This document shows, piece after piece, positions 53,074 to 62,795 of a stretch of DNA of 64,000 nt (its first letter is position 1; the number at the start of each line of letters is the position of its first letter). Source of the DNA: Desulfovibrionaceae bacterium (GTDB taxonomy: Bacteria; Desulfobacterota; Desulfovibrionia; Desulfovibrionales; Desulfovibrionaceae). The position numbers were made by a program, and so were the translations under genes. A model generated the notes under the pieces. The model was not told the origin of the DNA and searched no databases. It saw only the letters and a program-made list of their open reading frames with translations. The DNA is taken from the NCBI GenBank assembly GCA_028689675.1, contig JAQVCS010000003.1, positions 1 to 64,000 on the forward strand, written 5' to 3'.

Positions 53074-54135
53074 CTAGTTACTTGCCCCTAAAAAGTCGTC
53101 CAATAAGGCCTCTAGCTGCGGCCATTGGGTGCATGCACTCAAGCCCTGCCGCAGGGTGCGCACCCCTGGCACAGCATGCACATAGCGCGGCACAAAGGTG
53201 CGCATTTTAAACAGGGCAGCGCGTTCATTGCTGTAGGCACGGGCAAGGTCGGCATGGCGCTGTATCATGGCGCGAATATGACGGCGGGTGGCTTGTTCTG
53301 CCGCAAGCTTTTCTTCTGGTGTGTGTGCTGCTGGCTGGGCTTGTGTGCTTGCCTGCCACAGCCTTGTGTGCTCGGCAAAAATGGCAGGGTTGTTCATAGC
53401 GCCGCGGGCATACATAACAGTGGCCGCCCCGGTTTCTTTGAGGCAGCGCACACCATCCTGCGCAGTAAATAAGTCTCCACTGGCAATAACGGGTATGCGC
53501 AGGCATGCTACAAGGGCAGCTATATCTGCCCAGCGTGCTTCCCCGCTAAAAGCCTGACGGGCATAGCGCGGGTGCAGGCTTACCCAGCCAGCCCCAGCCT
53601 CTTGCAGCCCCAGCCCCAGCTCTTGATAGCATTCCTGCTCTTCATTCCAGCCAAGACGAAATTTAAAGCCCACATGCCCCTTGCCTGCCATAGCTACCAT
53701 GGCCTGCGCCACGGCAAGGCTGTTTTGTATATCTTTCATCATAGCTGCCCCAGAGCCTGTGCGCACCACCTTAGGCACAGAGCAGCCCATGTTCAAATCA
53801 AACCAGCAAAAGCCTTGCTCAAGCAGGGGCTGCATGGCGCGCTGTAGGCTTTCTGGCTCGCTGCCAAAAAGCTGCACCACAAGGGGCTGGTCTTCGGGCA
53901 GGGTTCGTAGCAGATCTTCTGTGCCCGTGCTGTGGTACATAAGCCCCTTGGCGCTGACCATTTCTGTGCAGCACACTGCCGCGCCATATTCACGGCACAA
54001 AAGGCGAAAGGGCAGGTCTGTATAGCCTGCCAGCGGGGCAAGCCAAGGGCTTTCTGGGCGAAAAGGCAGGGCAGCAGGGCGGTGCTGCAGGGCTATGCTA
54101 CAGCATGGCTGTAAATGAAGATTGGTTTGGCTCAT
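53074..54135 (-). CDS. dus: tRNA-dihydrouridine synthase
   Basis: An FMN/NADPH enzyme reducing uridines in the tRNA D loop. The 353 residues form the TIM barrel (APLAGYTDLPFRLLCREYGA, LNMGCSVPKVVRTGSGAAMM) with the catalytic Cys in NMGCSVPKV, FKFRLGW, GDLFTAQDGVRCLKETGA and VMYARGAMNNP for FMN binding, and a C-terminal helical domain. Position of the Dus type (A/B/C) cannot be assigned; overall it is DusB-like. It diverges from the lipoprotein gene at 54282. Confidence 0.93.
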   Translation of the reverse strand: MSQTNLHLQPCCSIALQHRPAALPFRPESPWLAPLAGYTDLPFRLLCREYGAAVCCTEMVSAKGLMYHSTGTEDLLRTLPEDQPLVVQLFGSEPESLQRAMQPLLEQGFCWFDLNMGCSVPKVVRTGSGAAMMKDIQNSLAVAQAMVAMAGKGHVGFKFRLGWNEEQECYQELGLGLQEAGAGWVSLHPRYARQAFSGEARWADIAALVACLRIPVIASGDLFTAQDGVRCLKETGAATVMYARGAMNNPAIFAEHTRLWQASTQAQPAAHTPEEKLAAEQATRRHIRAMIQRHADLARAYSNERAALFKMRTFVPRYVHAVPGVRTLRQGLSACTQWPQLEALLDDFLGASN

Positions 54136-54281
54136 GGCTGTTCCGTGCAGCTTTCGGGCGTAATGCCCCCGAAAAAAGCGTAAAAAAGTTATTGTACTGT
54201 GCGGTTAAAAAAGTTATACGGCATCAAGACAACGTAAGAAATGATTCTTATATAACCTTCTTTATAATGCAAGGAGTGCTT

Positions 54282-54911
54282 ATGCGCACATATTCTTTTA
54301 TGGCTGTTTTGGTGCTGTGTGCCCTGATGCTGGGCGCCTGTAATGAAAAACCTGCGACAGAGCAAAAAAATATAGGCGTGGTGGATGTTTCCCGCGCATT
54401 GCGTGATAGCGAAGCTGGTAAGGCTGGCATGAAATTTTTGGAAAATGTTCAAAAAAATATGCTGGCTGATGTGGAAAAAACGCAGGCCAAAATTAAGGCA
54501 GACCCCAAAAATGAAGCTGCCCAGCAAGAATTGCAAATGGCCTATATGGCTTTGCAGCAGCGCTTTCAGGCTGAACAGCAAAATGTCATTGGCCGCTTGA
54601 ATGATATGTTCCAGCGTGTGCTTGACACCTACCGCACCGAAAATAAGCTGGTGGCGGTGATGGCCTCTGACGTAGCCCTTTCTTTTGATAAAAGTGCTGA
54701 CGTGACCGATGCCGTTATTGCGGCCATGAATAAAGAAAAAGTGGAATTTACCCCCGTGGCCGAGCCTGAAGCTGCCGACGCCCCCAAGGCTGAACCAAAG
54801 GCAGACGCTCCCAAAGCCGATGCGCCCAAAGCTGATGCCCCTAAGGCTGAGCCCAAAGCCGAAGCCCCCAAGGCCGACGCTGCCCCCAAGGCTGATGCAG
54901 AAAAGAAGTAG
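54282..54911 (+). CDS. OmpH/Skp-like lipoprotein with Lys-Ala-Pro tail
   Basis: A 209-residue predicted lipoprotein: signal with lipobox LMLGAC (acylated Cys about residue 19), then a Skp/OmpH-type beginning (IGVVDVSRALRDSEAGKAGM) and long helices (residues 45-130) that would form the tentacles of a periplasmic chaperone. The C-terminus (about 165-209) is a tandem series of PKADA/PKAE repeats, flexible and similar to wall-spanning linkers. Skp binds unfolded outer-membrane proteins; a lipid anchor and repeat tail are unusual for it. ATG 54282 with AAGGAG upstream is the start; the longer frame to 54105 is rejected. Confidence 0.78.
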   Translation: MRTYSFMAVLVLCALMLGACNEKPATEQKNIGVVDVSRALRDSEAGKAGMKFLENVQKNMLADVEKTQAKIKADPKNEAAQQELQMAYMALQQRFQAEQQNVIGRLNDMFQRVLDTYRTENKLVAVMASDVALSFDKSADVTDAVIAAMNKEKVEFTPVAEPEAADAPKAEPKADAPKADAPKADAPKAEPKAEAPKADAAPKADAEKK

Positions 54912-54934
54912 TTTTTTTACACAGATTGTTTATA

Positions 54935-54969
54935 CCGCACCCCCAAGTAAGTAAGGGTGCGGTTTTTTT
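54935..54969 (+). terminator. Terminator of the OmpH-like gene
   Basis: CCGCACCC (54935-54942) pairs with GGGTGCGG (54955-54962), followed by seven T. Confidence 0.88.
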
Positions 54970-55097
54970 GCGCCAGCGGCCATAAAGGGCAGGGTATACA
55001 GGCTGTTGTGCGGCAGGGGTAATTTACACTGAAAGCAAAGAGTGCTATGAAAACCAGCAGCGCGCGGGGGGGCAATGCCAAGTGCGCTGGGGCGTGT

Positions 55098-55224
55098 GAG
55101 CACTACGTTTTTTTCTGCTGGCGGTTCAGACTTTCGCTTTTATTTCAGTGGAGTACCATAAGAGTACACTGCCTGCATAAAAGCTTCGTCTTTTTTGCCA
55201 GCAAGCAAAACTCCTGTAGTGTAA
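55098..55224 (+). repeat. Interspersed repeat family B, copy 2
   Basis: A 127-bp copy with GCACTACGTTTTTTTC at the left and CTCCTGTAGTG at the right. Internal blocks AAGAGTACACT and TTGCCAGCAAGCAAAA match copy 1 at 41620. It lies in the non-coding gap (54970-55306) upstream of the aminotransferase; the rest of that gap shows no gene. Confidence 0.75.
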
Positions 55225-55306
55225 AAAACGCCTTGCTTTTACTGCAAAAACAATACAAGGCAGCGTTGTGTCATGCAGAGCACAATATGCAATGAAGGGG
55301 ATTGAG

Positions 55307-56479
55307 ATGGAAATTTCAGAACGCCTACGCAGTATCAAACCTTCGGCCACCTTAAGTGTGAATGCCAAAACGCTGGAACTGCGCTCGCAGGGCGTGGATA
55401 TTGTCAGCCTTGCCGTGGGTGAGCCAGATTTCCCTACGCCAGCGCATATTTGTGAAGCGGCGCAGGCTGCTATTGCCGAGGGTTTTACCCGCTATACCGC
55501 TGTGCCGGGCATAGCCCCTTTGCGGCAGGCTGTGGGGCATTATTATGAGCGGCACTATGGCATCAGTGTTCCTCAAGAGGCTGTTATTATAAGCAATGGC
55601 GGCAAGCATGCCTTGTATAATTTAATGCAGGCTTTGCTCAACCCTGGGGACAGTGTGCTCATTCCCGCCCCCTATTGGGTGAGCTACCCAGACATGGTGG
55701 CACTGGCTGGCGCAAAGCCCCTTATGGTGCATGCTGGTGTGGAAAAAAATTTCAAAGTGACCCCAGCCATGCTGGAAGCCAAGCGGCAGCCCTGCACCCG
55801 TATGCTTATTCTCAATTCCCCCAGCAACCCTACGGGGGCGGTGTATACGCCCGATGAATTTAATGCCATTATGCAATGGGCTGTGGAAAATAATTTATTT
55901 GTTATTTCAGACGAAATTTATGACCAGCTGGTTTTTGCCCCTGCCTGCATGACCTCGGCTTTGTCGTGGTGGCAGCGTTACCCCGAGCAAGTGGCGGTGG
56001 TGAATGGTGTTGCCAAAAGCTTTGCTATGACAGGCTGGCGTGTGGGCTATACCGTAGCGCACCCCGAGTTGGTGAAAAAGCTCAGTGTGCTTCAGGGGCA
56101 GTGCACTTCTAACGTGTGCTCTATAGCGCAAAAGGCCGCCTTGGCCGCACTGGAAGGCTCATATGATTGTGTAACCACAATGAACAAGGCCTTTTTGCGC
56201 CGCCGAGACATTGCCTACAGCACCGTGTGCAGCTGGAAAAAAGCGCGTAGCCCCCGCCCCGATGGCGCTTTTTATGTTTTCGCCGATGTGCGGGAATATT
56301 TCCGCCCCGGCATGGCCAATTCTGCCGAGCTGTGCACGCGCCTGCTTGAAGAAGCGCATGTGGCTTTAGTGCCCGGAGTTGCCTTTGGGGATGATAATTG
56401 CATCCGTTTTTCCTATGCTGTTAGTGACACTGTGCTGGTGGAATCACTCAACCGTGTTGCCGCCGTGCTGGACAGATAA
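55307..56479 (+). CDS. Class I aspartate/aromatic aminotransferase
   Basis: A PLP-dependent transaminase of 390 residues, close to bacterial Ib aspartate aminotransferases. Motifs: VDIVSLAVGEPDFPTPAHI, TRYTAVPGIAPLRQAV, ISNGGKHALYNLMQAL, NSPSNPTGAVY, ISDEIYDQLVF with the Asp/Tyr that hold PLP, Schiff-base Lys in GVAKSFAMTGWRVGY, and the substrate-binding Arg in IRFSYAVSD. Preferred substrates cannot be fixed from sequence. ATG 55307 follows AAGGGG by nine bases. Next to tRNA-Ala downstream. Confidence 0.92.
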   Translation: MEISERLRSIKPSATLSVNAKTLELRSQGVDIVSLAVGEPDFPTPAHICEAAQAAIAEGFTRYTAVPGIAPLRQAVGHYYERHYGISVPQEAVIISNGGKHALYNLMQALLNPGDSVLIPAPYWVSYPDMVALAGAKPLMVHAGVEKNFKVTPAMLEAKRQPCTRMLILNSPSNPTGAVYTPDEFNAIMQWAVENNLFVISDEIYDQLVFAPACMTSALSWWQRYPEQVAVVNGVAKSFAMTGWRVGYTVAHPELVKKLSVLQGQCTSNVCSIAQKAALAALEGSYDCVTTMNKAFLRRRDIAYSTVCSWKKARSPRPDGAFYVFADVREYFRPGMANSAELCTRLLEEAHVALVPGVAFGDDNCIRFSYAVSDTVLVESLNRVAAVLDR

Positions 56480-56533
56480 AATAAAAAAAGAGTTGACAGT
56501 AAAGGCTTTTTAAGGCAGAATGGTTTCTGTTGT

Positions 56534-56609
<76 letters not shown>

Positions 56610-56617
56610 AAAATTTT

Positions 56618-56651
56618 AGGGCTCACGGTAAAAATCGTGAGCCCTTTTTTG
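56618..56651 (+). terminator. Terminator of tRNA-Ala
   Basis: AGGGCTCACG pairs with CGTGAGCCCT around GTAAAAAT-type loop sequence, followed by six T. Confidence 0.92.
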
Positions 56652-57021
56652 TTGTGCCCTGCCTGTAAGGGCTTGGGGCAATGTAGCTTTTAAATGGCTC
56701 TGCACCTGTGGGCGCACATATCCAACGTACACTCCGTGTTGTTCAGTACCAAAGCGAGCGTGTCTTTCTCCTGTAGTTAATGGTAACACGTCCCAAGCGC
56801 TGCTTCATACTAAAAATAGAGCAAGGGGCAAATGGAGCTTTGGAGCAGGTGCACTTTTTTACTGTGTATCTGCTTTGGTTTACACTGAATTTGTCTATTA
56901 TTATTGAGATTTCTGTTGTTTGATTTTTCAGTATACTCTCAATATATAGACAGTGTTTATCTTTTTCAGTAAAAAACAGATTGAGGTATGTTACATAGCA
57001 AAAATATTGCGAGGTTGTTGC
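56652..57021. other. Intergenic region between tRNA-Ala and the MscS-type gene
   Basis: No gene is supported in these 370 bases; a minus-strand frame here has unnatural composition. The right part is AT-rich and should hold the promoter of the channel gene. A GAGG Shine-Dalgarno lies at 57011-57014. Confidence 0.4.
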
Positions 57022-59451
57022 ATGGCATATTCCCGCAGATTCTTCCTTATTAGTATTTTGATTATTGCTCTTTTGGTTACGGCCAGTCTGTTGATTGTGA
57101 GCGGTATCAGAACGAGTTCGCTTTCCCACTCTGGGGAAGATTCAGAAAAAATTGTCTAGCTATTACGGATAGAAGCACAGGATGCACAGCGCCGCAGCAA
57201 CAATGCCCTTTCTAGCCCAGTATGGAAAAATGCACTGGCGGAAAAAAGACAGGGGCTTGTTGCCATACGGGAAGAACTGGAAGGTTTGCTTGCTGGCTTT
57301 CCCACCATCAGCGCACCCTTGCGGGAAGAAATGCCCTTTATGCAGGAATCGATGCGCAGGCTGACAGCCCTTGCCGATGCAAATGAGGAAAACCCAGTGA
57401 TACTTAGGGTGATCTTTCTGCGTAATCTGCTTATCTCTTCCAGCCTAAGGCAGCAAGTAGCCCCATTGCAGACAGCGGCAAATATTGTTGACGGCATCCA
57501 GAAAACCTTGGAGGACATACGGCAGGGGCTTCCTGCTCTTGCTAAAGCGGGCAACGATGAAGCTGTGCGCAATTCATGGACATTGATCGACGAAATTGCG
57601 GTGCAGAGTATGCTCTTTAAAGGGCGCATAGAAAGCGACATGGCTCCAGCAAACCGCGTACTCAAGCATTTGGATACACAGCGGGAGGCCATTCTTACCG
57701 CGCTGCCTGCATTGTGGCGGGATTATTATTTTTCTGGGGTAAAAAGGCTGACAGACCCTCAGCAATGGGCAGACCTTCCTTATTGGTGGCACCAGATGCT
57801 GTTTAACCTTCCCTTACGGTTGAGCATTGAATTTCCCCCCACACCCTCTGCATGGAAACAGGTTTCTGTCCACTTTTTTAATGTATTAGCTCTTGGATTT
57901 TTATTGCTGTTTTTTGCGCACCGCATCTTGCGGCGGCGAGAACAGGCGGGGAAAATTTCGGCAGAAACGCACAAAGATTTATGCATCAGCCTGCTATGGC
58001 AATTTCTTGGGCTGGCTGTCATTGCTGCTTCCTTTGGTGGGCAGGGCGAACAATACCGCGGCCTGCTCACACTTGGCAGCATGGCAACCATTGCTGGGGA
58101 AATCAAACTTGCATGGTGCCTTCGCTGTATAAAGCGTGGAGACGCGCCAAGCCCTTCTCCGCTGTGGCCAGTGTATATAGCCTCTGCTGGGGGCATAGCC
58201 CTGAGCTACCCCAACATGCCCGTCTTGTTATTGAATATTGCATGGATTATTTTGTGCGCCATTACCCTGATAGCTGGACAAAGGAAAAAACAGGAGCTTC
58301 CAGCATTAGAAAGTGTACTCCTGCGTATCCACAAAGTTTTCCTCTGGTTAAGCCTGTTCATGGCGCTTGTGGGCTGGCCGCGCTTGTCCATGCTTCTCTT
58401 TGTTATTATTAGCTGTCTGCTTGTCAGCCTTCAATGTGTCGTTGCGCTGGTGCAGCTTTTGAACGGAAGCATGGGCAACACAGAAAAAGTGCAGCACATG
58501 CTTCAGGGCTTGCTTGCCGCTTTCATTGCCCCAACAGTGCTGCTTCTTATTACAGGGGCAGTGCTGCTCTGGATTGTTGCCATGCCCGGCGGCACATTGC
58601 TGACATGGCATTACTTGGCTGAAGGCATTGAAATTGGTACAACATCGTTCAACCTGCTGCATCTTTTTGCCATTGTCAGCGCCTTTTATCTTACCCGCGC
58701 GGGCATTTCTGCAATGCACGCACTGCTGTATAAGCTCAATGAACAGGCTGATAATATTGACAAAACCCTGCTTCACCCGATTAAAACGGGGATATCGTAC
58801 GGCCTTTGGACTTTGTTCGCCCTCTTTTCCCTCAAGCTATTGGGTTTTGGGCTGGACAATCTCGCCGTCATAGCGGGCGGTCTTTCTGTTGGTATTGGCT
58901 TTGGTATGCAAGCTATTGTTAATAACTTTGTTTCTGGCATGATACTCATTTTTAGCCGCAGTATGCATGAGGGTGATATTGTTGATGTGGGTGGGCTTAT
59001 GGGCACTGTACGAAAAATCAGTGTGCGAGCCACGGTAGTGGAAACACTGGATAACGCAGTTATCTTTGTACCAAACTCGGAATTTGTTTCCAGCCGCCTT
59101 ATCAACTGGACGCGCAACGGAAAAACTGTGCGGCGAGAAGTGGTGGTTGGCGTTGCTTATGGCACAGACCCAGAAATGGTAGAAAAGCTGCTGCTTCAGA
59201 TTGCAAAAGAAACTACAGGGGTGGCTCACACACCCAAGCCCACGGTATTATTCTCTGATTTTGCAGACAGTACGCTGAATTTCACCCTGCGCTTCTGGAC
59301 AGATATTCATAAGGCTATGGATGTTGCCTCGCGTTTACGCCACAGCATTGCCAAAACTTTTGAGGCGCACCATGTGGAAATTGCCTTTCCTCAGCTGGAT
59401 GTGCATATTGTCCCCGCCTCAGACGCACCAGCGCAGGTAAAAGCCGAATAA
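57022..59451 (+). pseudogene. MscS-family mechanosensitive channel with in-frame amber codon
   Basis: A large MscS-type protein of about 809 codons. ATG 57022 (GAGG upstream) begins MAYSRRFFLISILIIALL; a TAG at 57157-57159 (codon 46) interrupts it, after which the same frame runs on uninterrupted (LLRIEAQDAQRRSNNA) to 59451. The rest has a periplasmic helical domain (to about 215), nine or so transmembrane helices, and the MscS core: GLDNLAVIAGGLSVGIGFGMQ pore helix, NFVSGMILIFSRSMHEGDIV, and the beta domain with VPNSEFVSSRLINWTR. It would release solutes under osmotic shock. A CAG-to-TAG change is the simplest reading; reinitiation at TTG 57286 would lose the first helix. Confidence 0.82.
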
Positions 59452-59581
59452 TTATAACTGGCTACAGGCCACACAAGGTGTAATTTCGCGCAGACAGCGT
59501 TCTGAATACAGAGCAGTTATGGCACAAGGATGCAGGGCTGCACTTCATTCGTATTTTGTGCAGCAGCCTAGTGAGCGAAGC

Positions 59582-59668
59582 AAGTGCGGGGGCATTCCCT
59601 TTTTTTGGGGGTGCCTCCGCACTTAGCGCCTATGAGGGCGTGCGCTAGGGGCGTGTGAATACGCCCCT
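59582..59668. terminator. Two hairpins between the channel and porin genes
   Basis: AAGTGCGG/CCGCACTT (59582-59589, 59617-59624) with inner GGCA/TGCC carries an internal T-run; AGGGGCGT/ACGCCCCT (59647-59654, 59661-59668) lies just past the porin stop. They probably end the convergent transcripts. Otherwise 59452-59674 is empty. Confidence 0.6.
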
Positions 59669-59674
59669 AAGCCG

Positions 59675-61093
59675 CTAGAAGCTATACACAAAAGAGACGT
59701 TTACGTTCCACGCATCGGCCTTGTCGTAGCCGCGTTTGATGTCTTTATCGGTAAAAAGAGCGATATAGGAAATATCAGAGACCAGCTTTAAATTTTCATA
59801 AATCTGATATTGCGTGCCCAAGCCCACTTCCAAAGCAGATTCCTGCATGGCAAGGTTATTGCCAAGAGAGGTGAGGGCAAAGCCATTGGTTTGGGCGCTG
59901 CTCAGGACAGCGGTTTCGTCATTAGTGCCGCCAAAATAGTTCACACGCAGGCTGTGCTTTAGCCCTTCTACAAAGCTGATGTCTTTTAAGCGCGCGCCAA
60001 TGCCCCATGTGCCTGCCAGCGATTGCCCCATAACCCCGTCACGAGCAATATTGCTATTGCTGCCATTCAGCGCAAATTGGCTGTATTGCTGGCGGGCGCT
60101 TTCGGCAAAGGTAATGAAGCGCTCAGAGCCATTGGAGCTGTCCCCGTCTTCACCAGAGGCATACCACACATACAGGCCGGGGGTTGCCCAGTCCAGCTTG
60201 TATTCTGCCAGCACAGTGCCAAACCAGCCGTTGACATTATCGCGTTCATAGCCAGTATCAAGGCCAGTATAGAAAAATTCTGCGGCTAGGCGGAAGGTAT
60301 CCCACAAAGAAAGTTCGCCTGTTATGCCGCCCATATACAGGCTGCTGTAGGCATTGTTTTTGCTGCCATGGCGGTTGACAGTGCTTAGATAGGGGCGGTT
60401 CATATAGCTCGAAGTGCCAGCCGCATTTTTGCCCACCATGCCATAGGCCAGCCAAGGCGTAATGCGCACGCCGTCAAAGGCCAGCGGCAGGGTCAGGGCA
60501 AAGAGGTCAACATTATCAAACAGGGCAGCATTATTCTGCGTGGTGTGGCTTGTGCTGACAGGGTCAGTAAAGTTGTCATTATACATGCGCGACCACAAGC
60601 CTGTGAGCGTCACATTGTCATTAAAGCGATAGCTGGCCGTGATGCCTGCGGCATCGTCATCTTGAATTTGCGAGCCAATAATGGAAGGCAGGGCAATGGA
60701 CTGCAAACCCATACGCAGCCTAAGCTCGGTATTGGGCACTATCCAGTCAATATAGGCATTTTTTACCAGCACATTAATGCCGTCTGTGCCCAAAGAGCCG
60801 CCGCCCCAGTTGGCATTGCCAGACTTGCCCCATTGGTTGTTAATTTCAAAAGACACGCGGGCAGACAGGGCTTCTGAGGCTATCGCGTCCAACTGCAAAC
60901 GTGTACGCTGACGAACATTAAAATTATCCTGCTTGCCATTGTAGCCATAAGAATCTTCTTTAAAATCGCCATTCTGCCCAAGGTCAAAGCTCAGCACAAG
61001 CTGCCCCTTGGCTTTAAAATCTACAGCAGAAGCAGGGCTGGATAAACAGGAAAGCAAGGCAGCAGCAAGAAGAAGTGTACACAGTTTACGCAT
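59675..61093 (-). CDS. Desulfovibrio-type outer-membrane homotrimeric porin
   Basis: A 472-residue exported protein. A Sec signal (ending near SSPASA) is followed by VDFKAKGQLVLSFDLGQNGDF, then alternating beta strands and Asn/Gly-rich loops (RQRTRLQLDAIASEALSARVSFEIN, LRLRMGLQSIALPSI), ending with the C-terminal Phe strand VNVSFVYSF recognised by BamA. This family is the abundant trimeric porin of Desulfovibrio, letting small solutes through the outer membrane. AAGGAA before ATG 61093. Single gene. Confidence 0.92.
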   Translation of the reverse strand: MRKLCTLLLAAALLSCLSSPASAVDFKAKGQLVLSFDLGQNGDFKEDSYGYNGKQDNFNVRQRTRLQLDAIASEALSARVSFEINNQWGKSGNANWGGGSLGTDGINVLVKNAYIDWIVPNTELRLRMGLQSIALPSIIGSQIQDDDAAGITASYRFNDNVTLTGLWSRMYNDNFTDPVSTSHTTQNNAALFDNVDLFALTLPLAFDGVRITPWLAYGMVGKNAAGTSSYMNRPYLSTVNRHGSKNNAYSSLYMGGITGELSLWDTFRLAAEFFYTGLDTGYERDNVNGWFGTVLAEYKLDWATPGLYVWYASGEDGDSSNGSERFITFAESARQQYSQFALNGSNSNIARDGVMGQSLAGTWGIGARLKDISFVEGLKHSLRVNYFGGTNDETAVLSSAQTNGFALTSLGNNLAMQESALEVGLGTQYQIYENLKLVSDISYIALFTDKDIKRGYDKADAWNVNVSFVYSF

Positions 61094-61298
61094 GGGATAT
61101 TCCTTTGTGCGGTGCAGTATGCACAGTCAAAAAAAGTGTCAACAAGGAGAAGGCAGTCAGCTTTGCTGAATGCACCATAGCCTTATACTACCCGCCCGTG
61201 CCCGACAGGCAAAATCGAACACGGGCAGGCGCGTATACGCGGGGGGAAGCTGTCAGGATGGTAAAAACAGTTCCCCCTGCCCAATGGAGGTTGCGATT
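61094..61298. other. Intergenic region with hairpins between porin and SLC13 genes
   Basis: No gene is supported. GCCCGTG/CACGGGC (about 61193-61225) and GGGGGAA/TTCCCCC (about 61241-61274) can form stems that may terminate the minus-strand SLC13 transcript. The left part is the porin leader. Confidence 0.4.
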
Positions 61299-62780
61299 TT
61301 AAAAGAGCAGCCCGCCCATAAGCACCACAATAACAGTGATGGCAAGCTGGGAAAGCAGCAGTACACAGGGCACGGTTTTCCAAATGCTCTTGGTGTCTGA
61401 CCATTCATTGCCGTGCAGCAAGGCTGCGCTGGCACTGGCCGCGGGGGTAAGAAAGGCCAAGTGCACGCCCATAACCACCATAATAAGGGGCAGCTCGGGC
61501 TGTACATTCATGGCTTTGCAATAGCTGAAGATAACAGGCATAAGCGCCACGCCCACAGCGCCGTTGTTCATGACCTGCGTCAGCGAGGTGGCTACTAAGC
61601 CAATGACAATGGCAAAGAAGAGCGGAGAACCACCACCAAAGATAGGTTCCACCACCATCATCAAAAAGCTGGTGATACCGCTTTCTGGGGCAGACATGGC
61701 TTTGGACAAGGGCTGCACAGCCGCAAGCAGCAGTACAATGCCCCAAGCCACGCCAGAATCCACCATGGCCTTAAAGCGCATAAGCGGTTTGCCATCCACC
61801 TTTATGCAGCACATAATGGTGACCAGAAAAATACAAATACCCGTATTGCCAATGGATTTCAAAAAGCGGGTTACAAAGAACTGCGCAGGCAAAAAGTTGG
61901 GCAGCAGTAAGAGCGCCACCAAGGCAAACAAAAAGCCCAAAATGATTTTTTGCACTTTATTCAGGCTGAGTGAGCCATCGGTATCCAGTTGGTCGGCATT
62001 CAGCGCCAGCAGTTTGCTCATGTCTGGCTTAAAGACATATTTGCCAATGATGATGAAAAGCAGAGAACACACAGCACAGCACACCAGCGCTATGAGCATG
62101 TATTTGGCATAATCAATGCCAAAGCCAGACATAGTTTCATAGGCACTAAAGACGGTAAGCGCTGCCTGCTTGAAGGGAATAAGCGACATGCCCACCTGCG
62201 CGGCAAAGACCACGCCAAAAATCATCATGGTGGGGTAGCCTTCGCCTTTTTTATAGCCGCACACATCGCAAATGCCGTACAGTATGCTCCAGCCAATAAG
62301 CGCTGCGGGGGAAGCACTGGTTAGCCCGCCCAGAATGAAGATAGAGCCAAGAAAGGTGTAGGTGAACACCCAAGGCCGCCCTGCCACAAATTTCCGCGTG
62401 ATAAACCACAGGGAAATGAATTTGGAAAGGCCGTAATAGTTAATGGTGGCGCAAAAGACAAAGATGAAAAACATCATAAGCACAATGGGGTCACCAAAAC
62501 TTTTATTCAGCAAGACCACGGGCTTCATGCCGCCAATCAGCATTAAAGCCAGCAGGCCAGCCAAGCTTGGCCATACAATATCAATAAATACCCAGCCATA
62601 CAGCAGGCCAAGGAAGATGCCCACCAAGTTCATGCCCAGCGGTGTTAGCGGGGCAAAGGGGGGCAGCTGCCCAAAGCCAAACATGATAAGCAGGCAGATA
62701 GCCGTGTGCAGATAATATTTCCAGTCAAAGGGCGCTGCGGGCGTAGTGGCCGCGGCGGGTTTTACGTCGGCGGTACTCAT
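61299..62780 (-). CDS. SLC13/DASS-family anion symporter
   Basis: A 493-residue inner-membrane transporter with about 12 helices. The duplicated DASS signature regions appear as GGLTSASPAALIGW in the first half and QVMNNGAVGVALMPVIF with HLAFLTPAASASAAL in the second; these usually bind dicarboxylate and Na+. The exact SNT triplets are replaced (TSAS; MNNGA), so the substrate may be an unusual carboxylate or sulfonate. The start ATG 62780 has AAGGAA upstream. It lies 15 bases downstream of an FAD/Fe-S oxidoreductase gene, so transport and redox handling of one substrate are probably linked. Confidence 0.82.
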   Translation of the reverse strand: MSTADVKPAAATTPAAPFDWKYYLHTAICLLIMFGFGQLPPFAPLTPLGMNLVGIFLGLLYGWVFIDIVWPSLAGLLALMLIGGMKPVVLLNKSFGDPIVLMMFFIFVFCATINYYGLSKFISLWFITRKFVAGRPWVFTYTFLGSIFILGGLTSASPAALIGWSILYGICDVCGYKKGEGYPTMMIFGVVFAAQVGMSLIPFKQAALTVFSAYETMSGFGIDYAKYMLIALVCCAVCSLLFIIIGKYVFKPDMSKLLALNADQLDTDGSLSLNKVQKIILGFLFALVALLLLPNFLPAQFFVTRFLKSIGNTGICIFLVTIMCCIKVDGKPLMRFKAMVDSGVAWGIVLLLAAVQPLSKAMSAPESGITSFLMMVVEPIFGGGSPLFFAIVIGLVATSLTQVMNNGAVGVALMPVIFSYCKAMNVQPELPLIMVVMGVHLAFLTPAASASAALLHGNEWSDTKSIWKTVPCVLLLSQLAITVIVVLMGGLLF

Positions 62781-62795
62781 GATGTTTTCCTTTTT

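Noticed and set aside
54105..54281. N-terminal extension of the OmpH-like lipoprotein
   Set aside because: A strong AAGGAG and a proper lipoprotein signal begin at 54282; the extension lacks a start signal and overlaps the divergent dus gene.
54780..54905. Tandem repeats resembling a CRISPR array
   Set aside because: The repeats are in frame, encode PKADA units of the lipoprotein tail, and have no spacers.
56743..57129. Minus-strand ORF of 128 codons upstream of the MscS-type gene
   Set aside because: No Shine-Dalgarno, AT-rich low-complexity translation, and it overlaps the start of the channel gene.
57157..57159. TAG read as pyrrolysine in the MscS-type gene
   Set aside because: The position is in a variable N-terminal region of a channel, not a methyltransferase active site, and no pyl gene is in the window. 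A CAG-to-TAG mutation is simpler.
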